Source: Aurantiochytrium sp. KH105
Taxonomy: Eukaryota; Sar; Bigyra; Thraustochytrida; Thraustochytriidae
Length of the DNA stretch: 64,000 nucleotides
Direction of reading: 5' to 3'
NCBI GenBank assembly: GCA_003116975.1
Contig: BGKB01000175.1
Location: 98,889 to 162,888 of the forward strand
A model generated the notes under the pieces. It was not told the DNA's origin, made no database searches, and saw only the letters and a list, made by a program, of their open reading frames with translations. The position numbers and the translations under genes were made by a program. Shown here piece by piece: positions 57,350 to 64,000 of the stretch (its first letter is position 1; every line of letters starts with the position of its first letter).

Positions 57350-60034
57350 TCAAATGGAGTACGTGTCGTCCCCAGCGCCAAACTGCTTGCGGTTGGCCTT
57401 GGGCTTGCTGCGAAAGAAGATTGACATCGGGCGCGGTCCCTCCGCGGCAGCGATCGACTGCTTGAGGCCTCGGATCTCACTCTTGAGGGTCTCGGTCTCC
57501 TTTTGGAGCTGTGCAATCTGCTCAGGATCATGAGACGTCTGCGCCTGGGCGCGCACACGAAGAAGTTCCTCTTGCGAGCTCTGCAGACGCGCGACGAGGT
57601 CGTCGCCTCCGTCCTGGTAGACCACATCGCGGTCAAGATTGGCGAGATTTCCCTCGTAAATGAATTTTTCGTCGCGACGCCAGCGACGGCGGTAGCGGAG
57701 CAAAAAGATGGCGGCAATGAGGAAGAGTCCTGCAGAGACGCCACCGCCAATGGCGGCGTTCATGGCTGCCTGCTGGTTTTCAGGTTCCGTGTTCGTAATT
57801 GGGTCCGGAGCGGGAGTTTCCACAGCCGGCGGGGGTGTGGTGACAACGGCCTCGGCAACGGTGCCAAAGAAGCAGTATGTGGTGTTGCCACTCGCCTGGG
57901 TGGCGCTGGCCAAGCTTACGTCGGTACTGTTGTCCCAAGTGAGATCGAGCGCACAACCCTTGCCATAGGTTGCAAAGAGGGCGAACGACACGTTGATGAG
58001 CTCCGTCTTAAGAACGGCAGAGTACGAACCATCTCCATTGTCGACGATGGTGGCTTCCTCAATGGTTGGCTCTGTGGCATTGTCGATGTAAAAGCCAGTC
58101 TCCACGTCGGGAATCTCGATGAAGAGCGCTGAAAAGGCATCGCTCTGACCTCCAAAGTCGATGGGGTACGTGCACACATCGTAGGTCTGGACGGTGAAGG
58201 TAACCTCAGTCTCTCCGTCGGCCGTGAGATTCTTAGGCACGGCATCAATGTAAATGTCTTCCGAATCGGTCTCGTTGTAGGCGATACCCACAGTCTTGAT
58301 ACTCCACTCCGTCACGCGCTGCAAAACAGGGACAGCGTCCACGGAGGATGTGAAGCCGATGTAAGCGCTCTTACTTCCAATGATGTTTTCCACGCGGAAG
58401 CCGTACTGAGAGAGGAGAAGGTCTCCGCTTTCGTAGATTCTAAGAAGCTCGCCTTGTTCGAGGTATTCAATCGTGTAGTTGTAGAGACTCTTGATCAAAG
58501 TGGTAGCAGATGACAGATAGAGGTCACTACTCGACGGAATGGCTGAGGAGTTTTCGACGTTGTAGCTAATGTACGAATCGGCTTCTGCGCAAGGTTCACC
58601 GTCGACGCGATCGACGCAGAGATCAACCGCAAAGGCAATCGAGTTCTCAATGTTGCTATAACCGAGGCCAGCTCCCGTGGAGATTGGGATATCCTCGAGA
58701 CCAGCTTCGCGATTGTGAACAACAAAGGCGAATCCAGAAGTTTGATTCTCGGAGACTACGCTGTCGGGGTCGATCTCGACAACGAAGTTCGCGATAAAGC
58801 CGCCGACGAGATTGTCTTTGTTCTTGTGGAAAGCATAGGTGCTCGTGTAATCGAGGACGCCGTCGGTGATGTCGATGCCATCCGCAGTAACATCGGCACC
58901 AGAGCTGATGGAAAATACTGAGGCCTGATCTGTGACTGAGGTGTCCGGAAAGCTGACTGTTTCGACGCCACTGTCCAGGACAGTGCAGGTGGAGGGGGGC
59001 AAGGTTGTGGGATATGGCGTTGGGCTAAGTGTGGGCAGTGGCGTGGGCTCAGGGGTAGGCGGAGCTATGGGGGCCCGCGTAGGGTTCTTCGTGGGCTGCT
59101 CAGTGGGCGACTCTGTCAAGCAGATGGCATCTCCAATAATCTCCTTGAGTTCCCCGGAAAAGTCTTGGAGTTGCCAGTTGGAGATATCAATGAGGCGGTA
59201 GTCGCTGTTGCTAAAGTCGCTAAAGAGGTTGGTGTTGGCCCCGGTGATTGCGCCATAGACAAGGAAAGTGTTTGAGGTGGCGGCAATCTCCCTGAGGCGG
59301 TCGCGCGCGGCCTCGCCACACTCGTTTTGCCTGTTTCTATTTTCGACTCCATTACAACCCTGAAGACTTGTCCTGGTACCTCGATAGTTCGGTTCTCCGT
59401 CCGTGAGAAGGATGATGATGGTCATGGTATTAGCGTCGAACTCTTGCCGCCTGGCCAACCCCTTGCGGAGTGCATCGTCGATGTTTGTGCTGCCGCCCTT
59501 GCGTCTCAGCGAGTCTATTTTCGTCTCGAAGCCGCAAACGTTGTTGGTGAAAGTATCCGTATTTTCGTCTTCCACATAACGATGGAACTCAAAGTACGAA
59601 GTGTCCACGAGGGTTTTTTGGTCGGCGAAGGCCATGCTCGATGTAACTTGGATGGTGAGGTCCTTCATGTCCTCGTAGTTGCTGGTACTAACACTTCCGG
59701 ATTCGTCCAGCAACCAGATGAGATTGAAGTCCTTGTTCCCGCAGGAGCTGTCAGCTTCGCGCACAATGCTTTGGTACGTGTAGCCGTTCTCGTAGCACTC
59801 CGTATTGGAGACCTTGCAAACTGGGCTTCTGTCAATATCGTAGAGGACACCGACGCAAGCACTGTCGCTTTCGCATGTCTCCTGGCAGGTGTACAGGCAA
59901 GTGCCGGTGCCGAGGCTGGTGCCGCCGCCGCACGGGGCCGACGGGTTCGCGTACTCGAACGAGGTGGCCTCCGCGCGTCCCGCGAGCGCCAGCACGCCAA
60001 GCAGCGCCGCGAGCGCCGCGCTGGCCTTGTTCAT
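57350..60034 (-). CDS. Cell-surface receptor: PAN-like, VWA, Pro/Thr linker, L-type lectin, filamin-fold, TM
   Basis: An 894-residue type I membrane protein. The signal peptide is about 1-23 (MNKASAALAALLGVLALAGRA). Residues 30-98 form a Cys-rich PAN/Apple-like module (CLYTCQETCESDSACVGVLYD). Residues 100-305 are a von Willebrand A domain with a complete MIDAS: DESGS at 110-114, Thr183 in GGSTN, Asp212 in LTDGEPN. A Pro/Thr linker (309-348) with PTEQPTKNPTRAP-type repeats follows, typical of stramenopile surface proteins. Residues 360-585 resemble an L-type (legume-like) lectin: SGFAFVVHN, GLGYSNIENSIAFAVDLCVD. About 590-700 is a filamin/Ig-like module with the VDNGDGSYSAVL signature. A transmembrane helix lies at about 760-780, then a basic stop-transfer and a cytoplasmic coiled coil (810-865). 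Several Asn-x-Ser/Thr sites lie outside. Probably adhesion or recognition; the ligand is unknown. The start is the ATG opening the signal peptide. Confidence 0.85.
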   Translation of the reverse strand: MNKASAALAALLGVLALAGRAEATSFEYANPSAPCGGGTSLGTGTCLYTCQETCESDSACVGVLYDIDRSPVCKVSNTECYENGYTYQSIVREADSSCGNKDFNLIWLLDESGSVSTSNYEDMKDLTIQVTSSMAFADQKTLVDTSYFEFHRYVEDENTDTFTNNVCGFETKIDSLRRKGGSTNIDDALRKGLARRQEFDANTMTIIILLTDGEPNYRGTRTSLQGCNGVENRNRQNECGEAARDRLREIAATSNTFLVYGAITGANTNLFSDFSNSDYRLIDISNWQLQDFSGELKEIIGDAICLTESPTEQPTKNPTRAPIAPPTPEPTPLPTLSPTPYPTTLPPSTCTVLDSGVETVSFPDTSVTDQASVFSISSGADVTADGIDITDGVLDYTSTYAFHKNKDNLVGGFIANFVVEIDPDSVVSENQTSGFAFVVHNREAGLEDIPISTGAGLGYSNIENSIAFAVDLCVDRVDGEPCAEADSYISYNVENSSAIPSSSDLYLSSATTLIKSLYNYTIEYLEQGELLRIYESGDLLLSQYGFRVENIIGSKSAYIGFTSSVDAVPVLQRVTEWSIKTVGIAYNETDSEDIYIDAVPKNLTADGETEVTFTVQTYDVCTYPIDFGGQSDAFSALFIEIPDVETGFYIDNATEPTIEEATIVDNGDGSYSAVLKTELINVSFALFATYGKGCALDLTWDNSTDVSLASATQASGNTTYCFFGTVAEAVVTTPPPAVETPAPDPITNTEPENQQAAMNAAIGGGVSAGLFLIAAIFLLRYRRRWRRDEKFIYEGNLANLDRDVVYQDGGDDLVARLQSSQEELLRVRAQAQTSHDPEQIAQLQKETETLKSEIRGLKQSIAAAEGPRPMSIFFRSKPKANRKQFGAGDDTYSI

Positions 60035-61006
60035 CCTCCTCCTCCTCCTCTTCCCGCTGGCTCGGCCCTCCTGCGCGCCGGCTCGCTCGCTCGCTGCCCG
60101 GCCCTCTCTCGCCCCGCGCCGCGCCGCGCCGCGCACGCTCGCTCGCTCGCTCGCTCGCTCGCTCGCCCTCCGCTCGCTCGCTCGATCGGGCTCTGCCGCC
60201 CTTGACGCCTTTTTTCGCTGCTCCGACGGCCGGGCTCGGCGCGTGCACGCTTTCGATTCCCCCTTTGCCTCCCTCTCTCTCTGCCTCCCTCCGCACCGGC
60301 GGCTTCGTCGCGACCACACTCGCGCTTCGCGTTTCGCTCCTCCCTCCCTCCCTGCTCGCTTGCTTGCTTCCTGCCCCGGTGCGGCGCGCGCCGCTTTCGT
60401 CGCACGAAGTCGCGAGCGAGCGAGGGAGGGAGGAGCGGGCGAGCGGGGGAGAGGCGCGTCGCGCGGCGCGGCCCGACCGCGGGCGGCCGCCGGAGCGCAG
60501 CCGCAGCAGCTGCAGAGCGGAGCAGAGCGAGCAGAGCGGGGCGGAGCAGAGCGGAGCAGAGCAGAGCAGAGCAGAGCGCGCTGCCTGCACGTGCGGCGAG
60601 CGAGGGAGGGAGCACGGGCGGGTGCACGCGCGGGAACACGAAGGAGAGAATGAGGCGCGGATGGAGGATGAGGGAGGGAGGGAGCGGCGCGATGCAAGGA
60701 CGCGTGGCCGCCGCGGCCGCGGGGGATGGCGGAGGGAGCCTGAGGGAAGGAAGGTGGCGATGGGGCGGCCTCGATGCAGAGGCAGGGGAGAGGAGGGAGG
60801 GGGGAAGGAAAAAGGCCGAACGAAGACCGAATCCAGGCACGCGCTGCACGTGCTGCAGGCGAGGCGAGCAGCCACAGAAGCAGCAGCAGCAGCGCAGGCG
60901 AGGCCTTCTGCGTCGCGAGCAGCGCGCGACTGGGCAGCAGCGACGGACGCCGGCAGTCTCGGGCTGCCTGTCCACTTGTCTGTCTGTCTGTCTGTCTGTC
61001 TGTCCA

Positions 61007-61040
<34 letters not shown>

Positions 61041-61320
61041 ACCAGTGCGGTCCCCATCGCTCGCACCATCCTCCGCCGTCAGTGTGTTTGTTTGTGCACA
61101 CGCACGCACGCACAGACGAGACAGACACACGCACACGGGGGCTTCTTCGAAGGTCACTCCCGGCGCCACGGGCCGCTCGCGACTCCACGCCACGCGCGCG
61201 CATCCCAACGCGCGCCTGCGCGGCCTCGGCGCAGACTTTCGCCTCGCTGTCACGCGCGGCAACCGACGGCGGCGCTCACAATCCGTGCAGGCGGCAGGCA
61301 GCTATAGCTAGCTAGCTAGC
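60035..61320. other. Receptor leader/promoter region with microsatellites
   Basis: Extremely GC-rich; long open frames on both strands are Arg/Ala/Ser-rich artefacts. Contains CGAGC/CGCTC runs near 60140-60180, GAGCA units at 60510-60577 and a (TGTC)n tract at 60977-61040. No gene was recognised. Confidence 0.5.
60977..61040. repeat. (TGTC)n tetranucleotide repeat
   Basis: About 14 TGTC units interrupted once by CACT; roughly 940 bp upstream of the receptor start. Confidence 0.9.
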
Positions 61321-63699
61321 TGCAGCAGCAGCGGCCACGAAGGATTGGCAGGCAGGCATCTTGCAGGAAGACAAGGGAGGGCGAGCTGTGGGGGGGCGAC
61401 GAGAGGCGTGCCGGCTCGCCTCCGAGGCCGCGGTAGGAGGGACCTAACTACCAGCAGCCTAGGCAGGCCAGAGAGACAGACGGGCGGGGGCTCTCTGGCT
61501 GGAGTCTGTCACCTCGCAGCGCATCAACGCGCATCGCAACAGCCGCACCGGCTGCCGGCTGGCGACGGCGATCGAGCCCGCTGCCAAGAGAGGCTGGATT
61601 GAGTGAGCAGCCGGGGCGCCGAGGAGGAGGATGCGGCCGCGAGCGCGTTCTGGGCCGGCACAGCGCCGCTGCTTGCCGCGAGGTTTGTTAGTTAGTGTGT
61701 GGTTGACGTTACAATAAAAACAACAAGAAGATTGGAAGAACAGCCCTGACGTGGATTGTGGTGGCTGGCGACGCGGAGATTTGACCTGCCGTACTGTCAA
61801 AAACAACCGCTGCAGCTTGGCAATGGTCTCCGCAACGCAAAAAGAGCAACAAGAGGTCGCAAGACACGGAGGAAAAAGCAGTCACGTTAGCGGCAGCATA
61901 GGCCTACGACCATCTTGAACGTAAGGGAAAGTGACAAAGCAGAATCTTCTGGCCTTACTTACATGGTTGAGCCTAGACGAAGGTTATGGAGCAAACGGGA
62001 TCACCTTTTTCTCATCTATTCTCGTGTCGAGAGCGCGTCGTTCGCTCTCAAGAGCGTCTGCAGCTGCTGCGCTCTCAAGAGCGCGGGATCTCAACGCGCC
62101 TGAGCGAGCTCAAATTTCAAAGGTCTCAATCTCCATGTCAGCAGAGACGCCGCGGAGACGCTGCCGCGCAGGCGACCCGCGCAGGCGGGTAGACAGCCCT
62201 GATGCGCGTGCTTGGTCGACGGTGTCGCAAGCTTGCGGTGCCCATAGGGGCGCGCTCGTCGCATTGCTCGGCGCGGAGTCTCGCCGCTGGGAGCAGCTTG
62301 AAGATCCAGCCAGCGAAGATGCGTGCGGGCGCTGATGGCGCGAGCAACGAGAGGCGAGGCGCGGGGAGGCCAAGACGCGGCTGTATTGATGGAGACGCGC
62401 ATTCCGAGAAGACTGCCTCGCGCTGCCCGGCGACTTGAGGATTGGATTGAACAGCAGCAAGCAAGCAAGAAAGACCACCGCAGCGTCTCGGAAGCTGTGA
62501 AAAGCGCTTACGATACGCGTCGCGTCAAGCCCGCAGTCATGCTGTCTGCAACTTTACACTTTGTGAAAGTCGATGTTTGAGCCGATGCTGGCGGCCAAGC
62601 AGGGTTCAAGTCAATGAGTCGATGCGGCCACGACCGCTCGCTTTGCAATCATAGTGTCAAATGCGCAGCAAGCGAAAGGCCTACGCACAGCGAGAAAACA
62701 TTGCAACGAGAAACGCCGTCATGCGCTGGGTCATGCATACTGTGTTCTTTGAGGCGTACCTGCTGGGCCAATGCCACATCGTCAAGCCTGTTGTCGCCCT
62801 GCAATGTTGCTCTGCCTTTTTTGGCAAACTTGAGACAAATCAGTAGCGCCAAGGCAAAGTAGCTTCTTGCAATAGTTAGGTGTGTAGCAGACGAGCGCTG
62901 TCGACTCTGGGAAACTGTTCAGGCCAGCGCCGAAGTGTCATTGAGCCATATCACGCTTACGGGTACAATTAGGCAAGGACACATTTTGTAGCAGTTGCTG
63001 TTGATGCGATGGAATGAGAGGCAGAGCCGCGGCAGGGACGGAACTCGAGGCTGGCCGTGGCTAGATGGGTCAAGTTCAGTCGAAAATTCGAGGCGTTCAG
63101 AGCGAGTCGCAGTCGGTCTTATTTAGCCTCCGCGCGTTGTATCCAAATTTATATTTAGAGTCTTGATACCTCGGAAATTCTTGCGCGGCTCTTTCATGCC
63201 AGACAAAACTTCTTTGCGACCTGATTCTTGAAGAGAAGGAAGGAACGCCGATCGGATGACGAAGCACACTTGACGATGACCACTCGAAAAGTCGGTAGAC
63301 GGAGGATTGAGTTGCTACTGTTGTCATGGTTAGGAAAGTGTCGGCAGACTCTCTAAGATAGTTCTCGAGACAGTACCAATTGGAAGAGTTTCTCGTCAGC
63401 AAAAGAGTGCTTGAGGTGCGCTCTCCTCGCAATTGTAGTCATGCCCTCGGAAATTTGTAACGCCGCCGCCGCATCTCCCGTCGCCCGTCTCCAGAGGACA
63501 GACAAAGCTCTGTGGATCCAACCACCTTCGAACTATCTCAGCTTTCTATAATGTCCTATTTTGATTGAGGCGCGTGCAACAACAAATAAAAAGCAAAAGT
63601 TAATAAGTGAGATAGGTATTGCTACTGTGTCGCAGTAAGTGATCACAAGCAGTTAAAGTCAGTCGCCCACCCGCGCAGGCATGGCACACGGTACGGCGA
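61321..63699. other. 2.4-kb stretch without a recognisable gene
   Basis: GC-rich at first, then more AT-rich from about 61.7 kb. It contains only frames below about 135 codons without domain character, on both strands. A short CTCAAGAGCG duplication is near 62046-62084. I see no gene, RNA gene or transposon hallmark. Confidence 0.45.
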
Positions 63700-64000
63700 T
63701 TAGGTCCCAGATTCAATTCCTTGGACATGCAAGGTGTGTACAATCCCGCTAACGTCGCCAATAACGTGAACATTTCCCTGGCGAGCTGTTCGTGTGATGC
63801 GATGATCTGTCGTGAAACCTATGCCTCCGCTGAGCTTTACATGCGTTTCACTCTCAACGTTCACCAACGTGTTTGTTCCAGGTGTAGTCGATACCTCCGC
63901 TTCATCCGCGTCGAGTACCTCGCCCGTTCGAGCGTTCCAGTATCGAGTCTCATTGTCTGACTGTGATACGATGAGGTCGCCCTGTATCGCCACGCTGTTG
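63700..64000 (-). CDS. Possible 3' end of a gene running off the right edge
   Basis: A minus-strand frame of about 100 codons is open to the window edge and ends with TAA at 63700-63702. It reads like beta-propeller sequence (YWNARTGEVLDADEAE, GNVHVIGDVSGIVHTLHVQG), with hydrophobic/polar alternation and Trp-Asn-Ala-x-Thr-Gly typical of repeat blades. Without the upstream part I cannot decide whether it is coding. The composition is closer to coding than the surrounding sequence. Any function would be guesswork; a WD40/PQQ-like propeller is a possibility. Confidence 0.35.
   Translation of the reverse strand, partial: NSVAIQGDLIVSQSDNETRYWNARTGEVLDADEAEVSTTPGTNTLVNVESETHVKLSGGIGFTTDHRITRTARQGNVHVIGDVSGIVHTLHVQGIESGT

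Noticed and set aside
59875-61311. Overlapping long frames on both strands upstream of the receptor
   Set aside because: Arg/Ala/Ser/Pro-rich in every frame, full of CGAGC/GAGCA repeats, and without an ATG plus domain; explained by GC content.
62600-62625. GGTTCAAGTC, similar to a tRNA B box
   Set aside because: The flanking bases do not form a T stem, and no acceptor or anticodon arm could be found upstream.
63695-63725. GATTCAATTC resembling a tRNA T loop
   Set aside because: No matching stem or cloverleaf upstream; the bases fall in a possible coding frame.

Overview
This is a GC-rich, gene-dense window of eukaryotic nuclear DNA. The evidence is large single-exon genes for eukaryote-only machinery (Raptor, NUF2, WASH, STK19, TSR3), two genes with introns of about 145 bp and GTAAGT donors, and many microsatellites between genes. 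Cilium-related genes, a 7TM-RGS protein and a secreted multidomain protein with a stramenopile-style Pro/Thr linker point to a flagellate-forming protist. I infer a labyrinthulomycete/thraustochytrid-type stramenopile. The organism assignment is inference; the eukaryotic assignment is direct.

Layout. 0.7-4.8 kb: STE-type MAP3K of the MAP3K-epsilon/Cdc7/SepH kind (-). 5.8-6.4 kb: CREST-type membrane hydrolase (+). 6.8-12.6 kb: Raptor with polyQ inserts (-). 13.0-14.7 kb: ENO4-like enolase pseudoenzyme (-). 15.1-15.7 kb: two-exon CoA-binding protein (+). 15.8-19.2 kb: kinase with three cyclic-nucleotide-binding-like domains (-). 19.9-20.5 kb: small possible ciliary protein (+). 22.1-23.5 kb: myristoylated AGC kinase (+). 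23.7-25.6 kb: SNM1/Artemis-type nuclease (-). 26.3-27.6 kb: NUF2 (+). 28.1-29.5 kb: SHIPPO/STPG protein (-). 31.2-32.5 kb: mitochondrial stomatin-like protein (+). 33.1-34.3 kb: TSR3 (+). 34.6-35.8 kb: PP2C phosphatase (-). 35.8-39.8 kb: gene-free, repeat-bearing stretch. 39.8-40.4 kb: small heat-shock protein (+). 40.9-42.3 kb: unknown basic protein (-). 42.3-45.7 kb: gene-free. 45.7-47.3 kb: 7TM-RGS protein (-). 49.3-51.1 kb: WASH (-). 51.4-52.6 kb: STK19 (+). 52.8-54.0 kb: secreted MIB/HERC2-LRR protein (-). 54.3-55.2 kb: unknown (-). 56.0-57.0 kb: two-exon membrane protein (+). 57.4-60.0 kb: PAN/VWA/lectin/filamin-fold receptor (-). 61.3-63.7 kb: no gene seen. The right edge carries the possible 3' end of another minus-strand gene.

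The genes do not form one pathway. Most sit as alternating head-to-head and tail-to-tail neighbours. Themes are signalling (MAP3K, Raptor, PKG-like, AGC kinase, PP2C, 7TM-RGS), cilium biology (ENO4-like, possible microtubule inner protein, SHIPPO protein), genome maintenance (SNM1, STK19, NUF2) and the cell surface (MIB/LRR protein, VWA/lectin receptor). No mobile element, CRISPR array, tRNA or rRNA gene was recognised. The most unusual object is the multidomain receptor at 57.4-60.0 kb.
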